A stretch of 64,000 bases of DNA from the NCBI RefSeq assembly GCF_001884065.1, contig NZ_MACH01000054.1, positions 186,001 through 250,000 on the forward strand. Direction: 5' to 3'. Below the pieces are notes generated by a model. The model did not search any database. It saw only the letters and a program-made list of their open reading frames with translations, and was not told the DNA's origin. This document shows positions 55,723-64,000 of this stretch, piece by piece. Within the stretch, counting starts at the first letter, position 1. The number at the start of each line of letters is the position of its first letter. This DNA is from Bacillus proteolyticus (GTDB lineage Bacteria; Bacillota; Bacilli; Bacillales; Bacillaceae_G). A program made the translations under genes and the position numbers.

Positions 55723-56427
55723 ATGTTGACGTATGAAACGTGGAAAGAAAATGGTGTTTCATTTTCAGAAGAAGATGAAACGAAAGGCGCGCTATCCGTA
55801 TTAAGTTGGGCTTATAAAGAATATAAAGATGAAATCGTATACGCATGTAGCTTTGGATTAGAAGGTATGGTATTACTGCATCTTATAAACCAAGTAAATC
55901 CATCTGCTAAAGTTGTATTTTTGGATACAAATGTTCACTTTCAAGAAACGTATGAATTAATTCAAAAAGTGCGAGAGCGATTTCCTTCATTAAATATTAT
56001 AGAAAAACAGCCAGAGTTAACACTTGAAGAACAGGCGAAGATCCATGGAGAGAATTTATGGGAAAGTAATCCGAACCTCTGTTGTAAAATTAGAAAAATA
56101 TTACCGTTAGAAAAATCATTAGCAGCGGAAAAAGCGTGGATATCGGGCTTAAGAAGGGAACAATCAGAAACACGTAAGCATACAAATTTTATAAATCAAG
56201 ATCATCGCTTTCAATCTATTAAAGTTTGTCCACTTATTCATTGGACGTGGAAAGAAGTGTGGCGATATGTATACAAACATAGTTTGCCATATAATCCATT
56301 GCATGATATTGGCTATCCAAGTATTGGGTGTGAAAAATGTACGTTACCTGTAGGAGATGGTGGTGACTCAAGAGATGGTAGATGGGCGGGGAAAATGAAG
56401 ACAGAGTGTGGCCTTCATTTTCAATAA
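55723..56427 (+). CDS. cysH: Phosphoadenylyl/adenylyl-sulfate reductase
   Basis: A 234-residue protein. ATG at 55723 after GGGGG; the TTG at 55699 is in the terminator. The P-loop-like [12 protein letters not shown], then the Cys-Cys (NLCCKIRK) and Cys-x-x-Cys (GCEKCTLP) pairs that bind a [4Fe-4S] cluster as in APS-reducing enzymes, and C-terminal ECGLH with the catalytic cysteine. Confidence 0.92.
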   Translation: MLTYETWKENGVSFSEEDETKGALSVLSWAYKEYKDEIVYACSFGLEGMVLLHLINQVNPSAKVVFLDTNVHFQETYELIQKVRERFPSLNIIEKQPELTLEEQAKIHGENLWESNPNLCCKIRKILPLEKSLAAEKAWISGLRREQSETRKHTNFINQDHRFQSIKVCPLIHWTWKEVWRYVYKHSLPYNPLHDIGYPSIGCEKCTLPVGDGGDSRDGRWAGKMKTECGLHFQ

Positions 56428-56466
56428 GGTAGATTTTGAAATAAAGCTAAGAAGGGATATAAAAAG

Positions 56467-57603
56467 ATGAGTACAACAAATGAATTAGTAAACCGTATTG
56501 ATGAAACATATGACATATCGAACATTGTAAAAGAAATTGAGCTAGACAAAATCGCGCTTAGTGATTTAGAACTTCTGGCGATAGGAGGATATAGTCCACT
56601 TACGGGATTTTTAGGGAAGAGGGATTATGATTCAGTCGTAGAAACGCTCCGTTTAGCAAATGGTAGCGTGTGGAGTATACCAATTACATTACCAGTAACA
56701 GAAGAAGTAGCAGAGAGACTGAAAGTAGGAGAGGAAGTAAAACTTGTTAACGATGGGAATGTATATGGTGTCATTCAAATAGAAGATATTTTTGTACCTG
56801 ATAAAGAAAAAGAGGCGTTACTTGTATATAAAACGACGGATGAGGATCATCCGGGAGTAAAAAAATTATATGAACGACCAAATGTTTACGTAGGAGGAGC
56901 TATTATTCTTACAAAACGTTTTGGGAATAATCCATTTCCTTCTTATCATTTAGATCCAATTGAAACGAGAGAAGAATTTAAAAAACGTGGTTGGAAAACA
57001 GTAGTCGGATTTCAAACGAGAAACCCGGTACATCGTGCTCATGAATATATTCAAAAGTCAGCTCTTGAAATTGTAGACGGTCTCTTTTTAAATCCACTTG
57101 TTGGGGAAACGAAGTCAGATGATATTCCTGCGGATGTAAGGATGGAAAGCTACGAAGTATTACTTCAAAACTATTATCCGGAAAATCGTGTCTTTTTAGG
57201 TGTATTCCCTGCAGCGATGCGTTACGCAGGACCGAGAGAAGCGATATTTCATGCATTAGTAAGAAAGAATTTTGGATGTACCCACTTTATTGTAGGGCGC
57301 GATCATGCTGGGGTAGGAGATTATTACGGAACATATGAAGCACAAGAAATTTTTACGAACTTTACATTAGAAGAGTTAGGAATTACGCCACTATTTTTTG
57401 AACATAGTTTTTACTGTACTAGATGTGAAGCGATGGCTTCAACGAAAACGTGTCCGCACGGAAAAGAGGACCGTGTCATTTTATCAGGTACAAAAGTAAG
57501 AGAAATGTTAAGAAATGGTGAGATTCCGCCAAGTACATTTAGTCGTAAAGAAGTAGTGGAAGTGCTAATTAAAGGTTTGAAAAAAGAAGTAGTAACAGAA
57601 TAG
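56467..57603 (+). CDS. sat: Sulfate adenylyltransferase
   Basis: A 378-residue ATP sulfurylase. [12 protein letters not shown] is the catalytic motif, followed by [13 protein letters not shown] and the zinc-type [13 protein letters not shown]. It forms APS for CysC and CysH. Confidence 0.94.
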   Translation: MSTTNELVNRIDETYDISNIVKEIELDKIALSDLELLAIGGYSPLTGFLGKRDYDSVVETLRLANGSVWSIPITLPVTEEVAERLKVGEEVKLVNDGNVYGVIQIEDIFVPDKEKEALLVYKTTDEDHPGVKKLYERPNVYVGGAIILTKRFGNNPFPSYHLDPIETREEFKKRGWKTVVGFQTRNPVHRAHEYIQKSALEIVDGLFLNPLVGETKSDDIPADVRMESYEVLLQNYYPENRVFLGVFPAAMRYAGPREAIFHALVRKNFGCTHFIVGRDHAGVGDYYGTYEAQEIFTNFTLEELGITPLFFEHSFYCTRCEAMASTKTCPHGKEDRVILSGTKVREMLRNGEIPPSTFSRKEVVEVLIKGLKKEVVTE

Positions 57604-57615
57604 GGAGAGAATGAG

Positions 57616-58209
57616 ATGGATACGAATACTACTTGGCATACAGCTTCTGTTTCAAAAGATGAGAGAAGAGTGAAGAATGGGCATCACAGCTTTGTAGTTT
57701 GGTTTACTGGTTTATCAGCTTCAGGTAAATCTACAGTAGCGAATGCGGTTGCTCGTAAACTGTTTGAAAAGAATATCGGAAATTATGTGCTAGATGGGGA
57801 TAATATTCGCCAAGGTTTAAATAAAGATTTAGGTTTTTCTGAAAGTGATCGCATGGAAAATATAAGACGTATTGGTGAAGTGGCGAAGCTATTTGTAGAT
57901 CAAGGTACTGTTGTTCTTACAGCGTTTATTTCACCGTTTCGAGTAGACCGAAAACAAGTAAGAGATCTATTAGCTGCAGATGAGTTTATAGAAGTGTTTG
58001 TAAAATGTCCAATTGAAGAGTGCGAGAAACGTGATCCGAAAGGACTTTATAAAAAGGCGAGAAAAGGTGATATTAAAGAGTTTACGGGAATTGATTCACC
58101 GTATGAGGAACCAGAACGAGCGGAATTAATTGTAGAAACGCACAAGTATTCTATTGAAGAATGTGCAGAACAAATTGTGAAGTACTTACAAGAGCGTAGT
58201 TTCATATAG
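57616..58209 (+). CDS. cysC: Adenylylsulfate kinase
   Basis: A 197-residue P-loop kinase: FTGLSASGKST (Walker A), LDGDNIRQGLN, FISPFR and KGLYKKARKGDIKEFTGIDS (given in part). It phosphorylates APS to PAPS. Confidence 0.94.
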   Translation: MDTNTTWHTASVSKDERRVKNGHHSFVVWFTGLSASGKSTVANAVARKLFEKNIGNYVLDGDNIRQGLNKDLGFSESDRMENIRRIGEVAKLFVDQGTVVLTAFISPFRVDRKQVRDLLAADEFIEVFVKCPIEECEKRDPKGLYKKARKGDIKEFTGIDSPYEEPERAELIVETHKYSIEECAEQIVKYLQERSFI

Positions 58210-58220
58210 GGGGATAAAAG

Positions 58221-59843
58221 ATGAGTTATGAAAAAGTGTGGGCTAATAATGAAAAATTAAATCAAACAGAGAAAAAGAAATTAGAGAAAGACGGATTAGA
58301 AATATTTAATGATATTCCTTACTATGCGGAGAATGGATTTGAATCTATTCCGAAAGAAGAGTGGGACGCTTTTAAATGGGCGGGATTGTATTTACAAAGA
58401 CCGAAAGAAGCTGGCTATTTTATGATGCGTGTAAATATTCCTTCGGGGATTATTACGAATGCACAGGCAGAAGTGCTTGCTTCTATCGCTGAGGATTATG
58501 GGCGTGATGTAATAGATATTACGACAAGACAGGCGATTCAGTTTCACTGGTTAGAAATTGGGAAAATTCCAGATATTTTCAAACGATTAGCAAGAGTGGG
58601 GTTATCTTCAGCAGGGGCGTGTGGTGATATAACGCGTAATATTACAGGGAATCCACTTGCTGGCATTGATGCGAATGAACTATTTGATACAACGCAAATT
58701 GTGAAAGAAGTATATGACTATTTCCAACATAATGAAGAGTTTTCTAACTTACCACGTAAATTTAAAATGTCTATTAGTTCTAACATTTATAACTCAGCAA
58801 ACGCAGAGATTAACTGTGTTGCATTTACACCTGCTACGAAAGAGATAGATGGTGAGAAAAAAGTTGGTTTTCATATAAAAGTAGGTGGGGGATTATCAGC
58901 CCGTCCATATTTAGCTGATGAATTAGATGTGTTCGTTTTACCAGAAGAAGTGAAGGCGGTAGCGATTGCAATTGCTACTATATTCCGTGATTTTGGATAT
59001 CGTGAAAAACGTCATTTAGCCCGTTTGAAATTTCTTGTTGCTGACTGGGGTGCGGAGAAATTTAAAGAGAAATTAATAGAGTATACAGGACCATTGCAAA
59101 GCAAAGGGGAAAGTGCACTCAAAGGATGGAATGCAGGATACTTTTATGGCGTCCAAGATCAAAAACAAGAAGGATTAAAATATGTCGGTTTTAATGTACC
59201 GGTAGGGCGTTTACATGCAGAAGAAATGTTTGAGATTGCTAGAATTGCAAAGCAATATGGAAACGGGCAAATTCGTACTTGTAACTCACAAAACTTCATT
59301 ATTCCGAATGTTCCGCCAAAAAATGTTGCAGGATTATTAAGTGAACCGTTGTTTGAAGCAATTTCAGCAAATCCGAAATCGTTTATCGGTCATGCGGTTT
59401 CATGTACTGGCATTGAGTATTGCAATCTTGCACTAGTAGAAACGAAAGAAAGATTGCGTAAAATCGCCGAATACTTAGATACACAAATCGCACTCGATGT
59501 TCCGGTTCGAATTCATATGGTAGGATGCCCGAATTCATGTGGTCAACGTCAAATTGCTGATATTGGTTTGCAAGGAGTAAAAATGAAAACGAAGGAAAAA
59601 GGAATTGTTGAGGCATTTGAAATATATGTAGGCGGAACGCTATTAGACGGAGGAGCATATAACGAAAAGTTAAAAGGGAAAATAGATGGAGAAAATTTGC
59701 CTGATGTCCTCGTATCATTTTTGAATTATTTCCAAAAGAATAAACTACTAGCCGAAACGTTTTATGATTTCGTCGGACGTGTTGGAGTGGAAGAATTACA
59801 AATTGTACTAAATAACGTATTAGAAGAAGTAATAGCATCTTAG
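58221..59843 (+). CDS. Ferredoxin-type nitrite/sulfite reductase
   Basis: A 540-residue siroheme enzyme. The [4Fe-4S]-siroheme cysteines are in CTGIEYCNLAL and GCPNSCGQ. Arginine/lysine residues in DITTRQAIQFHW and GDITRNITGNP bind the anion. By position (sulfate activation genes upstream, siroheme synthesis genes downstream, SAM riboswitch) it reduces sulfite to sulfide. It looks like the NirA-type single polypeptide rather than CysI/CysJ. Confidence 0.9.
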   Translation: MSYEKVWANNEKLNQTEKKKLEKDGLEIFNDIPYYAENGFESIPKEEWDAFKWAGLYLQRPKEAGYFMMRVNIPSGIITNAQAEVLASIAEDYGRDVIDITTRQAIQFHWLEIGKIPDIFKRLARVGLSSAGACGDITRNITGNPLAGIDANELFDTTQIVKEVYDYFQHNEEFSNLPRKFKMSISSNIYNSANAEINCVAFTPATKEIDGEKKVGFHIKVGGGLSARPYLADELDVFVLPEEVKAVAIAIATIFRDFGYREKRHLARLKFLVADWGAEKFKEKLIEYTGPLQSKGESALKGWNAGYFYGVQDQKQEGLKYVGFNVPVGRLHAEEMFEIARIAKQYGNGQIRTCNSQNFIIPNVPPKNVAGLLSEPLFEAISANPKSFIGHAVSCTGIEYCNLALVETKERLRKIAEYLDTQIALDVPVRIHMVGCPNSCGQRQIADIGLQGVKMKTKEKGIVEAFEIYVGGTLLDGGAYNEKLKGKIDGENLPDVLVSFLNYFQKNKLLAETFYDFVGRVGVEELQIVLNNVLEEVIAS

Positions 59844-59854
59844 GAGGGGGCAAT

Positions 59855-60055
59855 ATGGACTTATATCGATTTGAAGCTGTATTAGTAAATAGTATTGTTC
59901 CAATTGTTGTCGTTGCTCAAAGTGAAGAACAGGCATTTAAGCTCGCGGAGATGGAGCTTGAAAAGCATTTTTTACCGCTGCCAGAAGTAAAGGAAATTTC
60001 TCTATTTGAAAAAAAGAAGATTCGAAAAGGTGCGGCATTTGTTATTCATGAGTAG
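59855..60055 (+). CDS. DUF3906 family protein
   Basis: A 66-residue protein with a strong GGAGGGGGC site. MDLYRFEAVLVNSIVPIVVV begins a small alpha/beta fold (strand, helix AQSEEQAFKLAEMELEKH, strand). Function unknown; it is regularly beside sulfite reductase in this group and may assist it. Confidence 0.8.
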   Translation: MDLYRFEAVLVNSIVPIVVVAQSEEQAFKLAEMELEKHFLPLPEVKEISLFEKKKIRKGAAFVIHE

Positions 60056-60080
60056 GGAACAGGTAATATGAAATAATGAA

Positions 60081-60112
60081 AACTTCCATTCGTATATAAG
60101 GATGGAAGTTTC
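60081..60112 (+). other. Hairpin between DUF3906 gene and cobA
   Basis: AAACTTCCAT / ATGGAAGTTT with ~12-nt loop, followed by CACTTTAA, not a T-run. It could slow polymerase or stabilise RNA; it is not a clear terminator. Confidence 0.5.
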
Positions 60113-60140
60113 ACTTTAATAGTAGAAATGAGGAGAGATG

Positions 60141-60917
60141 ATGGGGAAGGTTTATATCGTTGGAGCAGGTCCTGGTGATCCAGATTTAATTACTGTGAAA
60201 GGGTTGAAATGTATTGAGAAAGCAGACGTTATTTTATACGACCGTCTTGTAAATAAAGAGTTGCTTTCATACGCAAAGTCTGAAGCTGATTTAATTTATT
60301 GTGGAAAACTGCCAAATTATCACACGATGAAGCAAGAGACGATTAACACGTTTCTTATTAAATACGCGAAAAAAGGAAAAGTTGTAACGAGGCTAAAGGG
60401 CGGAGATCCATTTGTATTTGGAAGAGGTGGAGAAGAAGCTGAAGCGTTAGCGAAGCAAAGTATCCCATTTGAAATTATTCCTGGTATTTCAGCTGGTATA
60501 GCTGCTCCTGCTTACGCTGGAATTCCAGTAACACACCGCGATGCAAGTGCAAGTTTTGCTATTGTGACAGGGCATCGGAAAGAAGATGCTGAAGAGGAAG
60601 TGAAGTGGGAAAATTTAGCGAAAGGTGTGGATACATTAGCGGTCTATATGGGGGTTAGTAATTTACCTTATATATGTGAACAACTTATAAAGTACGGAAA
60701 AGAAAAGAGTACACCTGCTGCTATTATTGAGCGGGGGACGACATCTATGCAACGTACAGTTACAGGGACGTTAGGAACGATAGTAGAAGTAGCTAAAAAA
60801 GAACAGATTCAAAATCCAAGTATGATTGTTATTGGAGAAGTTGTCCGTTTTAGAGAAAAGATACATTGGTTTGAGAAACAAGCGGAAAATGCATATCCAG
60901 TAAGCGGAGTATTGTAA
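60141..60917 (+). CDS. cobA: Uroporphyrinogen-III C-methyltransferase
   Basis: About 258 residues (ATG at 60141, or 60138). VGAGPGDPDLITVKG, YDRLV, RLKGGDPFVFGRGGEE and PGISAGIAAPAYAGIPVTHR are the SUMT motifs. It uses two SAM to make precorrin-2 for siroheme. Confidence 0.93.
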   Translation: MGKVYIVGAGPGDPDLITVKGLKCIEKADVILYDRLVNKELLSYAKSEADLIYCGKLPNYHTMKQETINTFLIKYAKKGKVVTRLKGGDPFVFGRGGEEAEALAKQSIPFEIIPGISAGIAAPAYAGIPVTHRDASASFAIVTGHRKEDAEEEVKWENLAKGVDTLAVYMGVSNLPYICEQLIKYGKEKSTPAAIIERGTTSMQRTVTGTLGTIVEVAKKEQIQNPSMIVIGEVVRFREKIHWFEKQAENAYPVSGVL

Positions 60918-60918
60918 A

Positions 60919-61671
60919 ATGAAGGCTGTCTTATATATATGTCATGGAAGCCGTTTGAAAGCAGCAAAAGAAGAAGCGGTTGCATTTATTACGTCATGTA
61001 TGAATCGTGTAGAGGCAAATATTCAAGAAGTTTGTTTTTTTGAGTTAGCGAGTCCTTCTATTGAAGAAGGATTTCGTACATGTGTGAAGCGTGGTGCTAC
61101 AGAGATTGTCGCTATTCCTGTTTTTTTATTAGCGGCAGGGCATGTAAAGAAAGATATTCCGCTTGAATTGCGAAAATTAAACGAGGAATATCCGGATATC
61201 AAAATAGTGTATGGTAATCCATTTGGTGTATCAGAAGTGCTTGTAAAAGCGGTATATAACGGAAGTGGCATTAAAGACTATGAAGAAGAAGTAACACTTT
61301 TGCTTGTTGCAAGAGGGAGTAGTGATCCGGAAACTTTACAAGACATAAATTGGATCTCTTCTTTATTTCAAAAAGAAGAGAACATTAAAGAGGTGGAAGT
61401 TTGTTATTTAGCAGCTGCAGAGCCGAAGTTTGATGAGAAGTTGAAAGAAATTGTAGAACAAAAAGAACGGAACATTGTTGTGTTACCTTACTTATTATTT
61501 ACAGGCTTACTTATGAAACATGTTGAGAAAGAAGTGTGTCAATATGAGTCGGAAGAGATAAAAATAAGTCCATATTTAGGGAAGAATGTGGCGTTTCGAG
61601 AGATGTTAATTCAGAAAACAGAGGAAATACTGAAGGGAGAACAATATGTATCCACTTACAGTGCGAGTTGA
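60919..61671 (+). CDS. sirB: Sirohydrochlorin ferrochelatase
   Basis: A 250-residue CbiX/SirB-type chelatase with two similar domains: ICHGSR with the metal histidine plus LLAAGHVKKDIP in the first half, and VARGSSDP in the second. It inserts iron into sirohydrochlorin. It overlaps the next gene by 26 nt. Confidence 0.88.
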   Translation: MKAVLYICHGSRLKAAKEEAVAFITSCMNRVEANIQEVCFFELASPSIEEGFRTCVKRGATEIVAIPVFLLAAGHVKKDIPLELRKLNEEYPDIKIVYGNPFGVSEVLVKAVYNGSGIKDYEEEVTLLLVARGSSDPETLQDINWISSLFQKEENIKEVEVCYLAAAEPKFDEKLKEIVEQKERNIVVLPYLLFTGLLMKHVEKEVCQYESEEIKISPYLGKNVAFREMLIQKTEEILKGEQYVSTYSAS

Positions 61672-62263
61672 TAAGAAACGTGTGGTTGTCATTGGCGGAG
61701 GGAAAGTAGCAGGGTTTAAAATTGTTCCCTTACTAAAACAAGGTGCGGATATAATTGTGATAAGTACAGAATTAGATGCGAATTTAGTAAAACTTGTAGA
61801 AGAAAAGCAAATTCGTTGGTATCAAAGGGAGTATGAGAAAAGTGATATCGACGATGCTTTTTTAGTAGTCGCAGCGACTAGCGATTCGGTACTAAATGAA
61901 CAAATTGCTGAAGATGCCTCGGCAAATCAATTGATAAATGTTATTACGAATCCGGAAAGTGGAAATGTTCATTTTCCGGCGGCAATTCATCGTGGACTAC
62001 TTAATGTAGCTGTTTCTACTGGAGGGGCTAGTCCGAAACTTGCAAAAAAAATTCGTGATGATATTGCAAATAAATATGATGAGACCTATGAATCATATCT
62101 TGATTTTTTATATGAAGTTAGAATAAAAGTGAAAGAATTGCAAGTAGAGAAAAGGAAGAAAAATATATTATTGCAAGAAGTATTAAAGTCGGTATATGTT
62201 CAAAATGAACAAAAAAGAGAAATTTTTTTACAAGAATTAGAGAGGGAACTTCATGTAGGATAG
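61646..62263 (+). CDS. sirC: Precorrin-2 dehydrogenase (siroheme synthase N-domain)
   Basis: A 205-residue NAD-dependent protein with Rossmann motif VVIGGGKVAGFK, the dehydrogenase aspartate region VVAATSDSVLNE, and STGGASPKLAKKIR. It oxidises precorrin-2 to sirohydrochlorin. It has no methyltransferase domain, as that is CobA here. Confidence 0.92.
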   Translation: MYPLTVRVDKKRVVVIGGGKVAGFKIVPLLKQGADIIVISTELDANLVKLVEEKQIRWYQREYEKSDIDDAFLVVAATSDSVLNEQIAEDASANQLINVITNPESGNVHFPAAIHRGLLNVAVSTGGASPKLAKKIRDDIANKYDETYESYLDFLYEVRIKVKELQVEKRKKNILLQEVLKSVYVQNEQKREIFLQELERELHVG

Positions 62264-62277
62264 TGAGTGAATTGTGC

Positions 62278-62306
62278 TTTACAAATGTAAAAATATAATT
62301 TATAAT
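62278..62306 (+). promoter_or_regulatory. Promoter of the Trp T-box leader
   Basis: TTTACA at 62278-62283, 17-bp spacer and perfect TATAAT at 62301-62306. Confidence 0.8.
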
Positions 62307-62319
62307 CACAAGTAACTTC

Positions 62320-62603
62320 AATAGATGAAATCGATGAGCAAGAAGAGTACGTATATTTGAGGCGTTCAGAGAGCTGGGGTAAGGTGTGAGCCCGGTACGA
62401 TAAAATATACAGAATGGGCTTGCGAGAGGTATGCTGAACATTGTAGTAGGCAACCCGGGTTCCGCCGTTAAAAGGATAGAGTATCGGAGTTTTCCTGTAC
62501 TTGAACAAGTGGGATTTATCAATCCAATTGAGGTGGTACCACGGTATTTATATTACATATATCGTCCTCTACATGCATATTTGCGTGTAGGGGACTTTTT
62601 TAT
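62320..62603 (+). promoter_or_regulatory. T-box riboswitch (Trp specifier) upstream of the NSS transporter
   Basis: The T-box GAGGTGGTACCACGG is at 62530-62544. Stem I has AGAGAGCTGGGG and a specifier region AGAA-TGG-GC with TGG (Trp) at 62415-62417. The terminator stem GTCCTCTACATGC / GCGTGTAGGGGAC (62564-62595) is followed by TTTTTT. Uncharged tRNA-Trp should induce the transporter, fitting a tryptophan carrier. Confidence 0.88.
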
Positions 62604-62625
62604 TTTCTAAAGGAGGTGTGCGAGT

Positions 62626-62634
62626 ATGAAATGA
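62626..62634 (+). other. Two-codon ORF with strong Shine-Dalgarno
   Basis: AAAGGAGGTG at 62609-62618, 7 bp, then ATG-AAA-TGA. It is between the T-box terminator and the transporter gene. It could be a minimal regulatory ORF or the relic of a lost gene. Confidence 0.4.
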
Positions 62635-62683
62635 AAGTGTATAATTAGTAAAAGTTTAAATATTCAGAAAAGGAGAAATTATA

Positions 62684-64000
62684 ATGAAAGAAACACAGCA
62701 ATGGACGTCGAAAATAGGCTTTGTACTCGCAGCAGCCGGAGCCGCAGTAGGTCTTGGGGCAATATGGAAATTTCCATATGTTGCAGGTAATGGCGGGGGA
62801 GGCGCATTCTTCCTTGTATTCTTACTATTAACTGTATTTATTGGTATGCCTCTCCTTATAGCTGAATTTGTTATCGGACGTAGTACCCAAAAAGAGGCGG
62901 TTACAGCTTATAAAATATTAGTACCAAATAGTAAGTTATATCCTTGGATTGGTCGTATGGGAGTTGTTACTTGTTTTAGCGTACTATCTTTTTATAGTGT
63001 TGTAGGCGGATGGATTTTACTTTATTTATACTATAGTGTCACAGGTAGTTTCTGGAACGGTGTAGTCGATTATGGGCAATTGTTTGGTGAAACAATTTCA
63101 AATCCAGCAAGTGCTATTGGAGCACAATTCATCTTTATGCTTTGTACCATTTTTGTTGTTAGTAAAGGTGTGGAAAAAGGCATAGAAAAAGCAAGTAAGT
63201 ACATGATGCCGCTATTATTCATTTTATTTATTGCTATCATTATTCGTGCCTTAACGCTTGATGGCGCTATGGCTGGGGTAGAATTCTTCTTAAAACCAGA
63301 TTTTTCAAAGCTCACAGCAGATACGATTTTATATGCGATGGGACAATCTTTCTTCTCACTAACGGTAGGTGCCTCGGTAATGGTAACGTATAGTTCGTAT
63401 TTAAAGAAAGAAGAGCATTTAGCTAAATCAGCAACATCTATTGTAAGTTTAACTGTATTTATTACAGTACTTGCAGGATTAGCGATTTTCCCAGCGATTT
63501 TCGCATTAGGAGTTAAACCGACAGAAGGACCAGGGCTACTGTTTATCGTTCTTCCTGCTGTCTTTGCAAAAATTCCATTTGGACAATTTTTCTTCATTAT
63601 GTTTTTAGTATTATTCTTCTTTGCGACTTTAACATCTGCGATTTCAATGCTAGAAATTGTAGTAGCATCTGTTGCGAAAGATAATGAGAAGAAGCGTCCA
63701 TCAGCTTCGTTATTAATTGGTATTCTTATTTTTGCAGTTGGAATTCCATCAGCGTTATCGTTTGGAATTATGAGTGATGTGAAAATATTTGGTAAGACAT
63801 TCTTTGATTTCGTCGATTTTTCGGTCAGTAATGTGTTACTGCCATTAGGAGTACTAGCCATTTCGCTATTCGTACCAAATAAAATGAGTAAAGAGTTATT
63901 AATGAAAGAATTAGAAGTTACGGAAACGAAAGGAAAAACATTATTTAACATTTGGTTCTTCTTACTTCGTTATGTTATTCCGGTAACTGTAATTATCGTA
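62684..64000 (+). CDS. Na+-dependent amino acid transporter, NSS family, MhsT-like (3' partial)
   Basis: 439 residues are visible; the family (MhsT ~453) suggests only a short C-terminal piece is missing past the window end. Start ATG follows AAAAGGAGA. KIGFVLAAAGAAVGLGAIWKF (given in part: AAAGAAVGLGAIWKFPYV) forms the unwound helix 1 with the Na+ and substrate sites, and GQSFFSLTVGASVMVTYSSY is helix 6. With the Trp T-box in front it is probably a tryptophan symporter; MhsT itself transports hydrophobic L-amino acids. Confidence 0.9.
   Translation, partial: MKETQQWTSKIGFVLAAAGAAVGLGAIWKFPYVAGNGGGGAFFLVFLLLTVFIGMPLLIAEFVIGRSTQKEAVTAYKILVPNSKLYPWIGRMGVVTCFSVLSFYSVVGGWILLYLYYSVTGSFWNGVVDYGQLFGETISNPASAIGAQFIFMLCTIFVVSKGVEKGIEKASKYMMPLLFILFIAIIIRALTLDGAMAGVEFFLKPDFSKLTADTILYAMGQSFFSLTVGASVMVTYSSYLKKEEHLAKSATSIVSLTVFITVLAGLAIFPAIFALGVKPTEGPGLLFIVLPAVFAKIPFGQFFFIMFLVLFFFATLTSAISMLEIVVASVAKDNEKKRPSASLLIGILIFAVGIPSALSFGIMSDVKIFGKTFFDFVDFSVSNVLLPLGVLAISLFVPNKMSKELLMKELEVTETKGKTLFNIWFFLLRYVIPVTVIIV

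Noticed and set aside
60105-60120. AAGTTTCACTTTAA as a bcr1 right end
   Set aside because: Only ~12 bp match, no left end and no TTTAT repeat; probably chance within a hairpin.
63070-63951. 293-residue minus-strand open frame
   Set aside because: It is the complement of the NSS transporter gene, low-complexity (Asn/Ser/Lys/Ile-rich), with no ribosome site.

Overview
The window is AT-rich, low-GC Firmicute chromosome. It almost certainly comes from the Bacillus cereus group. The evidence is several copies of the group-specific bcr1 repeat, the typical Bacillus leaders (T-boxes, S-box, L-box), strong GGAGG ribosome binding sites with frequent TTG/GTG starts, sporulation genes, and group-typical small proteins (DUF3888, DUF3906, YezD).

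Layout. Positions 1-5000: the 3' part of a putrescine-type aminotransferase, then a GntR(YtrA-type)-controlled operon of two ABC ATPase/permease pairs. 5000-10770: a CPBP protease with an AbrB-like tail, an Lrp regulator, small metabolic enzymes, an LD-carboxypeptidase and a nitronate monooxygenase. 10774-15090 (minus): the complete dltXABCD operon. 15400-31300: accessory-looking ground with an M20 peptidase, a Fur-box flavodoxin, a Cas4/AddB-like Fe-S protein, a phosphotransferase, a DAPG-hydrolase-like protein, a MATE pump, UppP, a MarR regulator, KtrB, GerW/YtfJ and many small proteins, with five bcr1 copies or remnants among them. A decayed dicarboxylate symporter lies next to a fourfold 213-bp tandem repeat.

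From 31500 on the window is a biosynthetic block. First comes ilvE, then an Ile T-box, then ilvBNC-leuABCD. Next is hisZGDBHAFIE-hisJ behind a His-codon leader peptide and attenuator. After a 2-hydroxyacid dehydrogenase, pssA, an LTA synthase and a DUF3888 protein come lysA (lysine riboswitch), yezD-cysH-sat-cysC-sulfite reductase-DUF3906-siroheme genes (SAM riboswitch), and a Trp T-box in front of an MhsT-like Na+/amino-acid symporter cut by the window end. Branched-chain, histidine, lysine and sulfur assimilation genes are thus each read through their own end-product-sensing leader.

The most unusual element is the tandem repeat at 26594-27425. On the minus strand each of the four units looks like a complete small-RNA gene: 11-bp-spaced direct repeats resembling a response-regulator site, a -10 box, a C-rich structured body of about 128 nt, and an intrinsic terminator. 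Base changes between the copies keep the stems paired only if the minus strand is the RNA. The arrangement is analogous to the multicopy C-rich LhrC sRNAs of Listeria.
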